NCBI RefSeq assembly: GCF_020382885.2
Contig: NC_058511.1
Coordinates: forward strand, 7,409,501 to 7,473,500
Reading direction: 5' to 3'
DNA length: 64,000 nucleotides
DNA from: Scatophagus argus
Taxonomy: Eukaryota > Chordata > Actinopteri > Scatophagidae
The notes beneath the pieces are model-generated. The model searched no databases and had not been told where the DNA came from. It saw only the letters and a list, made by a program, of their open reading frames with translations. This document shows positions 1-12,366 of the stretch, piece by piece. A program made the translations under genes and the position numbers. Position 1 is the stretch's first letter. Each line of letters starts with the position of its first letter.

Positions 1-85
1 TCTGAGTGCATCCGGCTGCTTTCTCAAGCCTCCAATTTGTGACTACTCTGTTGTTTGATGATTTCACGTCCTTCTTGTGGAACAG

Positions 86-3000
86 GTGCTTGGGGTGACC
101 AGTAAAGAGCTGATTCCTAAGGGGACACGTTTTGGCCCTCTGGTGGGGGAAAGCTACACCAATGAAACGCTACCGAAATATGCTGACAGGAAGTACTTTT
201 GGAGGGTAAGTGAGCAGCATGTGAGCTTCTGGATTTGCGTGCTTGCATGTGAAATTTTTCTGTATGTGTGTTTCAAAATCGTTCACATCCTGTATCTCCA
301 TCTGGAGACACCACTGCTACTGTGGCATGGCACGAGTTAGCAACTGTGGTCAATGTTTAACATCCTGTGAAAGTATGACTCTGCTTGCCTGTGCTGTGGT
401 ATCTTTAAATGCCGCTAGGTCAAATGGTTCTACATGTGCACGCACTGTTGTGCTGTCTGAGGTCACACACACAGCTGTTTGGTTTCAGTGACGCAGCAGT
501 TCTTCTTTCTCTCCGCTTGTCTCGGCAGTGGTATCAGTGCCAGTAAATACACCATACACATGTCCGCACTTCTCCAGGCTCACACACTCTCACACTGACT
601 AAGCGAGGAAGTGGCTTTGAGCCTGAGAACCATTGTGTGACAAATCAGCAGCATCAGGACATCTTCCATTCAGAGTCAGCAACCTTGAAATCATGCAGCC
701 CCAACCAAAACTTGCAATAGCCATAACACAATCTTTACACCACATTACAACATTACACCATGACTCAAGTGGCAGCATAGCTTCAAAGAGCAGATAGCAT
801 AAAGAATAAATAAAGTAAATTAAAACCTGTTTTATAGACCTCTAGGGAGAGAGAGAGGCATGACTGTTTGAATAAGCTGAAGTTTACAGGTTTCTGAAAA
901 GGTCAGCAGATACAGTGGTGGTTCCACCACAGAGGCGATAGGTGAGAGTCTTAGTGGGTGTTCAGTGTTTCGTATCTCTACATAACTTGTGTGGCACAAA
1001 CACAGGCTGCACCAATCGAAAGACATATTTACAGCAAAGGCATAAGGGAACCTGCGACATCATGGTTTCAGAAACAGAACACGTCACATAGTGGATCTGT
1101 CACAATCAACTGAGTTATAACTTGTCTTGTTACCTCCCTGGTTCTCTCACACTGAAGGTGTTCTTGGAGGGGCATTTACATCACATCCTGGATGGTTTGA
1201 ATGAGGAACGGAGCAACTGGATGCGTTACGTCAACCCGGCCTGTGCTGTGGAGGAGCAGAACCTGGTTGCGTGCCAGAACGGTTTGGACATCTACTTTTA
1301 TACCATCAAACCACTTCAGCCAGGCCAGGAGCTTCTGGTGTGGTATTGCTCTGAATTCGCCCAGCGCTGTAACTACCCTCCACTGGGCCAACTGGCTATT
1401 GACAGTATTGGTAAGTGTGTGTGAGTAGTAGTAATAGTAGTGTCCATTTAGCACAAGTTTCTGGACCCCTTAAGGTAACGGAAGTATTTTTGTGCCCACG
1501 CTCTGAGACATATCTCTTGCGTACTGTCATTGTGGAGAAATCAAAGGGCCTGCCGATGGACACACTCTTTGTGTGGGTGTTTAAGAAGTTACTCAGTCAC
1601 ACCCACAGTGCTTTTGTTAAAGCAAGACACAAAGGAGGAGAGCAGAGTCCTGAAAGCAGAGAGGTTCTGTCTCCAGGTATAGCCATAGTACCTGAGTAAG
1701 ATGAGACCAATTTCAGGACTTAAGGCAATGTTTCAGTTTCCCTTTTTTTTAAAAAAAACCCACATAGAAACACAGCTGGCAGCTCTTTGATGCACAAAGC
1801 ATTTGGCTTTCATTCACAAACACAAAGAGTGCACATGCTGGCTGAGAGACCGCATGCACACACCAAAATACTCATTTACACACACACTCACACACAAGAG
1901 GCTGCCTGAGGTGCTGACAGCATTCTGGCATGACTCCCCTTATTTATTTGGCTCTTAAGGAGGAAGAGAGGTAGGAAGCGCTCCAGTGACTACTTGAACT
2001 TCCTGACAAGTCGACCTGCTGACAGATTGATATCTCACTGAGTGTCGGCTGTTTGTTTGCTCAGAGCTAGCCTCTCAGGGGAGGGGGGAAGGGTAACATG
2101 GGGGAGCACACGGCGGATAAGGGTTGCTCTGTGTTTGTGTGGGCGGATGTTAACTGTGTCCAAGAGTAAGTGAAATATACAAGCATGCATTCTGTTTTTT
2201 GTTAGCCAGCTTGTGCCTTTTGTCTACTATGAAGTAAGTCAGAAACAAACAGAACATATTCTTTATGTCTTTCTTTGCACAAAATTGAAGGATTTGCCCA
2301 CATTAAAGCCAGATTTGGATCTAGATTTCATAATTGTGACCTTTGCGTAAAATTCAGTGGGAAATGAATATTATTTATAGCTCGGTTGATGAGTTGTCAC
2401 TAGTGTGTCAATGTGTATAAAAAAAGTAGCTCTTAAAAAAGTAGTTCTTGATCCTGTGCCTCCTGTCCTAGTGGTGGAAAATAGAGGCCAGCTCTCTAAT
2501 GCAAATAACATAACTGTACTCACTAACTCCGTGCTATCTCTATACTGATCAGACACCTATTGTTTCACATGGGGTGTCCATTTTCACAGAGAGTAGAGGC
2601 AAGTCAGGGAGACAAATCACGCGTCTTCCAATCTTTAAAGCATAAAAGCAGCAGGTCCAACTGAAATTGAAGATAAATAGTGATTTCAATGAGGAACTCA
2701 TGTACATGACCACATAATGTCATGGGTGTATGTGTCACTGCTGCTGAATGGTCACACTATTACACCCACTCTGCTGTAATGTCCAAAAATGATCTGATCT
2801 CCTGTTTCTGATGTCATTTGTGTATTGTTTATTTGTTCCACAGAACAGAGTCAAGCTCAGGAGAAGAAAATGGGGAAACGAGGACATACCGTCTCTGAAA
2901 TCCTCAGAAACGAGCCATCCAAAGCCCTGACTACCTGCCCCATAAGTCTGGACAGTCCTTTGTCTCAAACCAACCTCTCAACAGTTTTTCCCCTGTGTCC

Positions 3001-5004
3001 CCGTGTTGGCTACCCAATCCAGTCTCAATCAGAATCCATCCATAGCCATAGATATGCACTTCTGCCGTCCTGTAGCCCCCCAGCTGCCAAAAGACAAGCT
3101 CTAAGTAGTCCTGTCCCTTCAAGTGCGCACTTCACCTTTCAACACAGTCAAGGCCCTGTTACAGTCAAACCTTTCCAAGAGCCCTCTGTGCCTGATCAAG
3201 TTCATCCTGCTCTGAGGCATGCTCCTTATCTGTTCAATCACTATTCGCTTGGCCTTAACGACATTCTACCTCGTTCATACACATTCTACAGTGATCGACT
3301 GAAATCTCACTTAGCACTTTCATCTCATTTACTTCCTTACAACGGCTATGGATACGTCCTCCAACCTCTGATCAACGGACACAAAGACTTGACTCTTGCA
3401 TTATCCAACACCACACAAGACCTCATTCTTTCACCAATCAGTGAGCATAAAAACAACAAGGACCTCATATCTAAAAGGACAAACTACCTCGGGACCCCCT
3501 CAGATGACCTCAGAGATTTCAAACACTCACCTCCCAGCATTGTCAGCGCTGATCTCACTATACCTGCCATATCCAGTGCTTCATCCATGGCCACTTCACT
3601 CCGCAGAGCACTGCCCTCTCTTGCGCCAGGAGGATGCTCACCACCAGTGGGCATGGCTGCCGCTTCAGACTACCTCCCTTCCAAACCAACTTCTGCCACT
3701 CAGAGCAATACTGACGATGCCATGGACCTCAGGAAGACCAAACGAGCTGGGCAAATAATTGGCTACAAGACTCTGTCCTACCCCCTCACTAGGCAGAATG
3801 GAAAGATCCGCTATGACTGCAACATCTGTGGAAAGGTCTTTGGACAGCTGTCCAACCTCAAGGTTAGTTCCTCATCATCGTATTAGTAAACCAGAGTGGG
3901 AAAAATGGCACCAGCTAAATACAACAGTGAATTGAAAGTACAACACTTAAAAGTGGCTAGTGAATATAAGAGTTTACCACTCACCATGTTTTCTTGAGTT
4001 TGACAGAATCAATAAGTGTAAATATTCTTCTCTGGCATGCTGTCCTCAGGTCCATCTACGAGTGCACAGTGGAGAGCGTCCCTTCAGGTGTCAGACCTGC
4101 AATAAGAACTTCACTCAGCTGGCCCACCTGCAGAAACACTACCTGGTTCATACAGGAGAGAAGCCTCATGAATGCAAAGTAAGGTTACAGCGATTAAAGA
4201 AACAGTTTGACATTTTGGGAAAGATTCATACTACTCTAGTGTGTGTGGCAGATATGTAGTTTAAGCCACTGGTCAAGTTAACTTAACATAAAGACTGCAA
4301 ACATGAGGAAACAACCAGTCTGGGTTTCTCCAAAGGAAACACAATCTGCCTACCAGCAGCTCTAAAATTGACCAGTTTACAGGTGTAACTGTGACTTCTT
4401 TTGAATCCAAAAGATTCAAAAACATATTCTCTTTGTCTCTGTTTTGGCACAGGTGTGCCATAAGCGATTCAGCAGCACAAGTAACCTGAAGACGCACCAG
4501 CGGCTACACTCAGGTGAGAAGCCTTACCAGTGCAAGCTGTGCCCAGCCCGCTTTACACAGTTCGTCCACCTCAAGCTCCACAAACGTCTCCACACCGGAG
4601 ACCGCCCACACAGGTGTCCTCGCTGCCCTTGTGCTTATCTCCACTACTGCAGCCTCCAGGTGCACCAAGGCTTCTGCCCTCTCTCCCCCTCGGCCTCCCA
4701 CAGACACTCAACAGAGGAGTTACACCGAGTTAACTCCGAGATTGAGAGGTTTGACATGAGTGAGGCGGCAGAGCACCTCGAGGCCATGGCTGCAGAGGCC
4801 GAGATGGACAAGGGAAGTGTTAATGACCTAATAAAGAAGATGGACAATCATATTTCTGGCCACCAGGACAATGGCAGAGAGGAGACTGAAGTGAACATCT
4901 TCAAAGCAAAGGAGTGTTCTGCTGGTCAACTGCATCATGGCAGCCCTCTACCTCTGCATCCAACCAGCATCAAGCTGGAGTCAGGCTGCACATCAGAGCC
5001 CTAA
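86..5004 (+). CDS. prdm1: PRDM1 (Blimp-1)-type PR-domain zinc-finger repressor, 5'-partial
   Basis: Five exons are visible: 86-205, 1158-1410, 2844-3862, 4050-4178 and 4453-5004 (stop), together 690 codons with consistent phases. The 5' exons lie left of the window. Visible residues 1-114 are a PR domain ([47 protein letters not shown]) closely matching vertebrate PRDM1. Residues 125-440 form a Ser/Pro-rich linker, typical of PRDM1 but poorly conserved. Zinc fingers occupy about 448-470, 476-498, 504-526, 532-554 and 560-582; four are C2H2 and the fifth ends in Cys. The linkers are SGERP, TGEKP, SGEKP and TGDRP. The family represses transcription in the nucleus by binding DNA through these fingers and recruiting chromatin modifiers; it drives plasma-cell fate and, in fish, slow-muscle and neural-crest fate. 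Teleosts carry several copies (prdm1a, b, c); the divergent linker suggests a secondary copy (b or c), which I cannot settle. Family call is very secure, paralogue letter is not. Confidence 0.95.
206..2843 (+). other. prdm1 introns (206-1157 and 1411-2843)
   Basis: These two introns flank the second PR-domain exon (1158-1410). Both have GT donors and AG acceptors. I see no additional exon, RNA gene or recognisable transposon in them, only short CA-rich stretches (for example near 1860-1900). Confidence 0.7.
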
Positions 5005-6496
5005 GACAGCCTTGCTAATCCAGCCATATAATCCTTACAGGTCAACTCAGCAGCTGTCTGTTACTGCCCTATTTGAAGTAAAGCCTTATCTCAATCATGG
5101 ATTGTCTAGCCTATACTCTACTGTAGCATGCAAAGAATCAAGACTTAACCAGCATGGTCTGGGACCGGTGACTTGATTGATTTAATGTGTACATTTTTGT
5201 TAATTTATTCTTTTGCTAATGTTAATCTAAAATGTATAAAAACAGAGATTTGTGACATATTCTGCTATTTGTTTTATTTCTCTGTAACATCTTCATGGAG
5301 CAACAACTAAATATGTGATTATACAAACAGAAAGTTTGTCTGTAGTTGTGGTTTCACTGGGTGACGCCGAGTGTTTCTGTTTGTTTGCATCCTAATTATA
5401 GTGACAATTACTGTACAGACATTACTATGTAGTCTAAGTGAGCTTAGTGTTAAGATAAAAGCACAGACGAAACCTCAGTTGTTTGTGCGTTACATATATA
5501 TATATATAAACTTTGTGTGCACAGTATGCTGAAGTGAGGAGTTTGTCACGTATATAAGCATCCTGTAATGAGTCTTGGAATACTCATTACCAGTAAGTAT
5601 GAACCCTACAACCTGAAAAAATATCACACATCAAAAGTATCTAGACTATTAAAAAGATCCCACTACTAACTTTATATATATACACTTGCATGTTTTCAGT
5701 ATTAATCAGCTGACAGACAATAAAACTGCAACAGCTTAGTGTCTAGTAGGAAAACACAGGCGTTAGATTATTTCTGAGTGGCACATCTCTTACTTAAAAC
5801 ATAAGCTGAGTGTAAAAGAATCAAACTGACATTTATTAACCATAAATCTTGTATGGCTGTTGCACAGGCAGGCATACATAAAACTATTACAACACAATGT
5901 GGCAGAAGGCCTCACATGCTCTGTGACTTTCTGTGCAGTAGCTTTCTGTGATCCTCGAATTACAACTTAAAAGGGTGTCGGGTGGCTTACTGTTCAAAGT
6001 GGACACCAAATGATGAGATGACAGGGCATGCAACTTTAAGGGCGATGACTGATGCCTACAGTGTGCCTACCAGCTGCTCAGGAGCTGACCTCGGCTGAGG
6101 AAGAATGGGAGAAGAAGGTCCAAAGTAATGGAATATTATTTTCCTGTCAACATGATGCTGGATAAGTAGTAACAAAAAGACAAGAGTCCTCCAGACCCGA
6201 TCGATACCAATTCCAGCAATTATTGGGAAATACATTAAGACATAGCTCCAGTGATCTGAAGTGGTCAGAGGTGGAGAAAAGGTAAAGTTTTCCAAGGTGG
6301 AGGGAGGGGAGCTGAGTACAGTAACAGCCACAGCGGACGGATGGTAAACTGACGCCCCTTTAAAACCGCGTAGTGACGCCATACATTTTGACGGGGGCTG
6401 GGCAGGCAGCGGGAGAAGAAGAGAGCGGATGTACCAAGGGTGAAGGATGCCCAGGATAATGTCAACGGTTTGCTCGCTGTCCCACCTATCCGTATC
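5005..6496 (+). other. prdm1 3'UTR and prdm1-xkr5 intergenic region
   Basis: The first about 730 bases after the prdm1 stop are AT-rich, with a short TA run at 5493-5508, and are probably 3'UTR ending after the AATAAA at 5719-5724. The remainder up to the first xkr5 AUG becomes more GC-rich from about 6340 and probably holds the xkr5 promoter and 5'UTR; no TATA box is evident. Open frames here are short and lack coding features. Confidence 0.6.
5719..5724 (+). promoter_or_regulatory. Probable prdm1 polyadenylation signal
   Basis: This AATAAA is the first canonical signal I see downstream of the prdm1 stop codon, about 715 bases after it. It is followed by a mixed region before the xkr5 5' end. 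Transcript data would be needed to prove its use. Confidence 0.5.
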
Positions 6497-9400
6497 ATGA
6501 TAAACGCTGTTGGAGCCGTCGCCCGCAGGATGCCGTCCTCGGCTCGGCGGAGCGGATGCTGGATAGCGTGGTGCCAGGCGGTTCTGCTCGCCGTGTCAGC
6601 GCTGGTAATCGTGGCTGAACGGAGCGCTCGTAAGTGGGCATAGAATTCCGTGCGCTAGCGGACTGCTGTGTTGCTGGTGTGGGCTGAAAGTGACTATGAA
6701 AACAGGGCAAGCGGTGTGTTGTATCTGTGTGGAGTATTTGCGTTGTCTTTAATGAACGAAACGCGCTGTTGCTCAGCCATGACGCTTCGTGCTGGAGCTT
6801 TTCCAGCAGCAGCAGCAGCAGCAGCCGTGGATCAGGTTACACACAATTCAAACGGTGATGCTACAGCACATTCGTTACTGCTGAATTGGCAAACCCAGCT
6901 GGTTTGTTCTTGTTATTTGGGTTGACCAAACTGGGGCCCCGGGCCTCCAGAGGTCATTCAGCAGGGTTTATGATTAGATTCAACAATTAAGCTCCTCAGC
7001 AAAGGACAGTCTTTGATAATAGGAGAATCACCTTTTTTGTTACTCTTGCACCCACTCTCCAAAAACAGTTTGGTTATTATTTTGACTCTTATTATTAATA
7101 TGAAATATTTCATTGAATGAACCCTGCCTCTGATCCATAGTCAGCTGGGATATGCTCCAGCAGCCCTGGAGAAAATGAATGAATCAATTTCAGTGAATCC
7201 ACATCTGGAGTCTGTTTTTTAAAAAAAGGTGCAGCACTCAGGTGTGATGATTCCCTGACTAAGCAGATCAATGAGGCAAGGTCAGGACCCAAGAGAGACA
7301 AGGTGACTGGATGTGTACAAAGTGTGACTTTGCCTTCAGCAGGTATACAATTCCCAGAAGACAAAAATACTGTGCTGCTGCACAGTGCTTCCACACTGCA
7401 GTCTGCCTGTCACAAAAAAATGAAGCGTTAGTCAGAATGATCAATACAGGAAAAACAAACCCTTCTGTTCCTTGACAAATCATTATATTTGCACCGCAAG
7501 TTTTATGTAACTAAATACAAATAATTATAGGCTGTGTTAAAGCCAGGAATCAGAATGAGACTGTGACCGTGTGCTTGGTGGGGCTTGTGTCATCTCATTA
7601 GAACAGCTTCCTCTGAAATTAAAGGACAATTCACACAAGGTGCTCTTTAGTACCTCAAGGACTCTGAGCCTCTGAACAAATCCTCACACAAGCCAGGTTT
7701 TATGTGCTGTTTCCCACATAATAACAGCGTGGCTATATGATAGCATGACTAGACTTAACTTAATGATCTGAATTCTGAAAACAAGCTTGACATAGAAACA
7801 GCAAATACTTACACCACTTTGTATCTGCGTGTCTGTATCTATTGTTTGTGCATGTGTTAGTGATCTACTGTATAGGCTTTTACCTTTGGAATGAGGAGAC
7901 GCAGTGGGCAGGCCTCACTCTCGGTCTCTTTCTACCGGGGACGGCAGTTCAGGTGCTTAGTATGAAATGGTACTACGATGATGGCGATGACAGGCGATGT
8001 TACCTCTCTGGCATACACATACTGCATTTGGGCATCTTCAAAAGGTAAGATCTTTGTAACTCCAGGTATTATATTACAAAATACTGCATCATTTGCATAT
8101 ATAGAAGAACACTTTATGAATACCATTCAGTCACTCTAACCTTGTGTGTCGTTTCTCTGCTATCTGTCTCTGTCTCCCTCTTCTGTCAGGTTGTGGGACT
8201 GCATGAGGACTGTGTTGCGAAGGCAGGATTCTGTGGCTGAGCTTGGAGCTGCTGTCATGCAGCAGGCGGATGTTGCTGCTCTTTGGCTACTCGAGGCCCT
8301 CGTCCTCACACTGCCTCAAAGCCTATTGCAGGCATATGTCGTGGTGTCAACTGATGTGGGTATCATGTCCCCAGGTACGCTGAACTTGAACGATCGGCTC
8401 TACATCTTCCTCTACATGCTATGTCATTTGTTCATGACACTGTGTGAATAAGAGCTGATGTCCTTTCTTTCATATGTTCTTCTTACGTTTTTACCCTCAG
8501 TGGCCTATTGCTGTGGTCTGTGTGTGCTGTCGATTTCCTGGGCCTTGGTGCTGTACAGCAGGGCCTGCTGTCTGATACGACCGGGCCACCTGGCAATGCC
8601 TCCGGCAGCCCTGCTGTGCCAGCTGGTGTGGAGGGCGGGCATGCTGGGTGCCAGGGTGACTTGCCTCATGTTCTTTGCAAGGGTGTTCAATTGGTGGGTC
8701 TGTGGAGTAGCAGGTGAGCAGCAATAAGCAGCCATAAGTACTTTTGGGTAGCTGATACTTAAGTGTGACACCCCTGAAAGGAAGAGAAAGGATGCAGTGA
8801 AATGCTGACAAATTATTGCAGTACGTTAACATAGTATACAAATGTACACATGGCTCAATGACCAACCCAGGTAGGGATTCTCATGCTCCTTGTGAATCAA
8901 AATTTAAAAATAATTAAAAACACCAGATTTTTAGCCATTAGCACTTTAGTTATTGAATGCTGTCCTTATCGTCAGAGTGATGCAGCATGTGCTCGTAATC
9001 CAGTTTTTTTTCACTTGCTCCTCTGCATCAGCGTGATACACTGCATATGGATCCCCTATTGTGCTTGAATCTCCCATTCTATTTTTATGTTCACCTCCAG
9101 GTTTCCACTGGCTCACGGCCTCTTTTTGGCTGGTATCACAGCACCCAGATATCTGCACTGGCCCCTGGTGTTGGCGTGCCTTTAACGGCATCATGGGGCT
9201 TGTCCACGTCTTCCTCTTCCTCAATGTCAAAGACGGACCATCGCGCTTCCGCATGGCCAGTTTTTATGCAGTAAGACATGACTTCTGTTAAGATTGCTGT
9301 TTTTGTCCTGCCAGCAATGCATTTTCAACATACACAGATATACACACACACACACGGTCATTTTCACCGCTGCATCCTCAGCTTACATTGACATACTGCA

Positions 9401-10967
9401 GTCTGCAGATGACTGATGGTGTGCCCTTCTCTCCTCCTTTAGTTCATGCTCATAGAGAACGCCACTCTGCTGCTGGCCGCTTCCGACTTCCTTAGTGAAG
9501 CATCATGGGACAGCATGACCCTTCCCACCACTGTGCTGTGTAGCTTTCTCCTCGGTGAGTCACTCCGTCTCTATCTACGTGCTCCCTTTGTTTTGGAGAA
9601 GATTTGTTGCTGATGTTTGGTATCTGAATAATATAACCCAAATGGTGATTCAGTTGGGTTAAAAGTGGGACACCACAACTGTATGTGTTATTTTGCTATC
9701 TATATTACTGAGTACTGCTTGTTAAATAATAGTAATTGGTGATGTGGTGCAAATTTAACCCCCTCTTAAAGATCTTACGTGCAACATATTCACAAGCAGG
9801 ATATTCTGCTATATCAGTCATTGCTGCAGTTTAACATGAAAATAAATAAATAAATGTCATATAGGAGGAAAAAAACAGTAAAGTGAGATGGTCAAAAGTT
9901 GGTAAATTGTATGTAGTTAATGTACTTACCCAGTATTGGAATTTGATTTATGCAAAACCGGGATGGATGCAGTGCTCTCTGCAGCAGCTTTAAATCAGCT
10001 TATTCCTATTCTCTGCTTCCCAGGGGCTACCTCTCTTGTCCTATACTACCGGTTCCTCCATCCGAAGTCTACAGAGATCTCCCAGGGAATGAACCACAAT
10101 CACATGGGCAGCAGGTGTATAGAACGAGGGGAGTCCTCCTTCTCTCTCGGGGACAAAAGCCTGCCAGCTCCCTCCATTCAAAACCACGGCAGCTTCTCCC
10201 TCTCAGGCGTGGCTGGTTCTCTGCTGGAGCACCCAGGGAAATGTGGGGGTAGACCTGACAGCTCCTGTCCTTGCTACCACCACCATTGGCTCCTCATCCG
10301 GCTGGCTCTGAAAACAGGAGATCTGGGTAAGATCAACAGAGCGTATGGGGCAGGCGGAGCAGCAGCCATATTAGACATGGAGGAGTACAACCAAGAGTTT
10401 AAAAGTCATGAGGGCATCACTATCACAGCAGGAGGTAGCTGTGGGGCCGTCTCCACATCCGAATCTCAGGAGAAAGCCTTGGCACCTCTCTCGGACTGCA
10501 AAGATGAGTTCCAGAGCGTCAGCGAGCCCACGTCAACTGAACAACCTGAAGAGGATGACAGTCTGGAGATGGAGAGCCCGCTGGAGTCACCCGCATCAGA
10601 TTTCAGACGCAGCTCACCTGAGGGCAAGTCTGTGTTTGGAGACAGTCCAGAGCCATACTTCTGCCCTACAGAATCAAGCTCAACCCTATATTTCAGTGCC
10701 GATCCTCAGTCTCCCAGCAGTGCCAGCAACCCTCGCCTGGACCGGGACATCGGGGGTCTGGAACAGGGGATGCACCTCAGCTCGATCCCTAGTGATCCCG
10801 CCCTTCACAGAGATGTACGTGGGCTGATGGGTCGGGTTGGGCCACGCTGTACTTCCACTCCCAAATTGGACTCTGGAGTGCTGGACTCTCCATCTAGTGT
10901 CCCTCATCTCACAGGTCCCAGGAGGCAGCTTATAATGTCCCGGAGAGATGAGGACGACAACTTCTAG
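6497..10967 (+). CDS. xkr5: XK-related protein 5 (XKR5)
   Basis: Seven exons join in frame: 6497-6629, 7861-8044, 8190-8374, 8501-8713, 9101-9270, 9443-9554 and 10024-10967, 1941 bases, 646 aa (human XKR5 is about 686). The XK domain fills residues about 22-345 with several membrane segments. Exon 1 ends in AERSAR, as human ends in AEQSAR, and exon 2 continues in LTLGLFLPG. Family-matching motifs follow: LRLLEAL-type WLLEALVLTLPQSLLQ, SWALVLYSR, PGHLAMP, WRAGMLGARV, NVKDGPSRFRM and HPKSTEISQG. The cytosolic tail (residues 355-646) is acidic and Ser-rich, but conserves HHHWLL (about 418-423), LALKTG, TLYFSA and CTSTPK with human XKR5. XK-family proteins are multi-pass membrane proteins; XKR4, 8 and 9 are phospholipid scramblases, whereas XKR5's activity is not established to my knowledge. 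The start is uncertain: in-frame AUGs at 6497 and 6530 both have A at -3. Identity is secure. Confidence 0.95.
6804..6826 (+). repeat. (AGC)n trinucleotide repeat
   Basis: About seven AGC units lie in xkr5 intron 1. The repeat is open in one frame, but it sits between a good donor and a good acceptor and is not part of the protein. Confidence 0.85.
7119..7186 (+). mobile_element. 3' fragment of the tRNA-type SINE family also seen at 26995-27355
   Basis: The stretch reads AACCCTGCCTCTGATCC, then TAGTCAGCTGGGATATGCTC and ends in GAAAATGAATGAATC. This matches the 3' part of the minus-strand element at 26995-27355 (AACCCCGCCTCTCGCCC, TAGTCAGCTGGGATAGGCTC). No tRNA-like head is present, so this is a 5'-truncated copy in plus orientation. 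Confidence 0.75.
8714..9100 (+). other. xkr5 intron 4
   Basis: This 387-base GT-AG intron is AT-rich. I see no gene, repeat family or regulatory site in it. Confidence 0.75.
9555..10023 (+). other. xkr5 intron 6
   Basis: This 469-base GT-AG intron contains a short AAAT-type run near 9838-9855 and nothing else I can name. The long open frame that begins upstream of 10024 reads through this acceptor but is coding only from 10024. Confidence 0.75.
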
Positions 10968-12142
10968 CTTTCTCAAGACAGAATCAGGGCAACAGCAACG
11001 TATCAAACATTTAAAAGTTACACCAGCTTTTTAGAAGGTTGTTTTTTCATCTGCTCAATGCTGTAAGATGAGGAGGCTGGCAAAAATTTCACCTCTATAT
11101 GTCTATATATTTAGTACACTGTGGTGCATAGTATATGCAACAATTTTGGGATAATGCTAAGCTAGCCTGTTCTTTTCTCAAATCACAAGGTATTTTCTAA
11201 AAACTTTGCCCAAAAGCTTGACACATAGAGGTGAAACCCTCAGCAGTGTTTTCATCAGACTTGAAGAGGATAATTAAAGATCTAATTAGCCACGAAGGGA
11301 GTGTATGGCATTCAGACACACCTTCCACCTGACATTCAACAGTTTTTCAATTGTTTTGGCAGCAATCAACCTAATCCTCAATAATCATAGTGTGCAAAAA
11401 AGTGAATACTGGTTCTGCCAGATTGTGATTACATATTAAGTAGCCATGAGTTATATCACAAGCAATATGCAGCTGTTTTATGGACTCTTAAACAACTGAT
11501 GATCTTTAGAAACTGGTTATTCATGTTAAAAACTGTCAGCCGTTATGAGAAGAGAGAAGTGATTCCTCGATCTGAAGCTGCCAGGAGTGTGTGACCCCTG
11601 TATCTTTACTATCTCAGCGGAAGACAGACCGTTGTTGGCTTCTTTAAAGCACAAGTATCTTCTGAACAATGTGTGTATTGCTGTGATGTTTTTATTTTCA
11701 TAAAAAACATCCCCATCCCCTCAGAGAATAATGTATTTTTTGTATCATCATATCAACTGGCATTGCTTTGAGCAGAGTTACTGTGTCAACCTGGCAAAAC
11801 TGTATTTGTTGTTTAAACTTTATTTACATGTTGACCATGTAATTGCTAAAAATGTATTTTGAATTTGCATTATGTTGTTGGTGGGGGGGTGGGGGCATGT
11901 CTCAGGCACTGACTTTAAAAATGTCTATTGTATAACAAAATGAAAAGATGCTTACAAGGTACTTGTAGTGACTTTTTTTATGTGCACTTGATTGCTATTT
12001 CTATGGGGAAAATACACTTTTGCTCATTGCTGTTCTTTAAAAGGGATGAAATCCATTAACAAAGCAGTTTTCTCTTGCACCCAGGTGACTGCCTGAAATT
12101 TTGAACTGTGAAGTGCAAGGCCACTGGTGTCCTTAAATAAGC

Positions 12143-12148
12143 AATAAA
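12143..12148 (+). promoter_or_regulatory. Probable xkr5 polyadenylation signal
   Basis: An AATAAA in GCAATAAATAGCC lies 1176 bases after the xkr5 stop and is the last good signal before the tram2 promoter. Confidence 0.5.
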
Positions 12149-12366
12149 TAGCCTACATATTGGGGTGACTGGAATGCAGATGTTTGGAATTATTTGATCA
12201 GTGTTTTTACAATTATGGTTTCAAAGTAAGTAAGTGTTCTTGAGGATCTTGCACGTACGATGCTCCGTGATCCTTCGGGTTCAAATGCTCTTTTGTCCTG
12301 TCAGACTGAACTCAACGTGTAAATGGCCCCTAGGAAGGTATTTATGGCACTCGCCCTTTAAGAAGT

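Larger units (their letters stand above)
6630..7860 (+). other. xkr5 intron 1
   Basis: The donor is GTAAGT after 6629 and the acceptor AG is at 7859-7860. I chose this acceptor over the AG at 7873-7874 because it restores four to five residues that align with mammalian XKR5. The intron contains a short (AGC) run at about 6806-6826 and a SINE 3' fragment at about 7119-7186. No other gene is visible. Confidence 0.8.

Noticed and set aside
7866-7880. Alternative xkr5 exon 2 acceptor at ATAG just before GCTTTTACC
   Set aside because: It keeps the frame but deletes residues that align with mammalian XKR5; the acceptor ending at 7860 restores the expected length.
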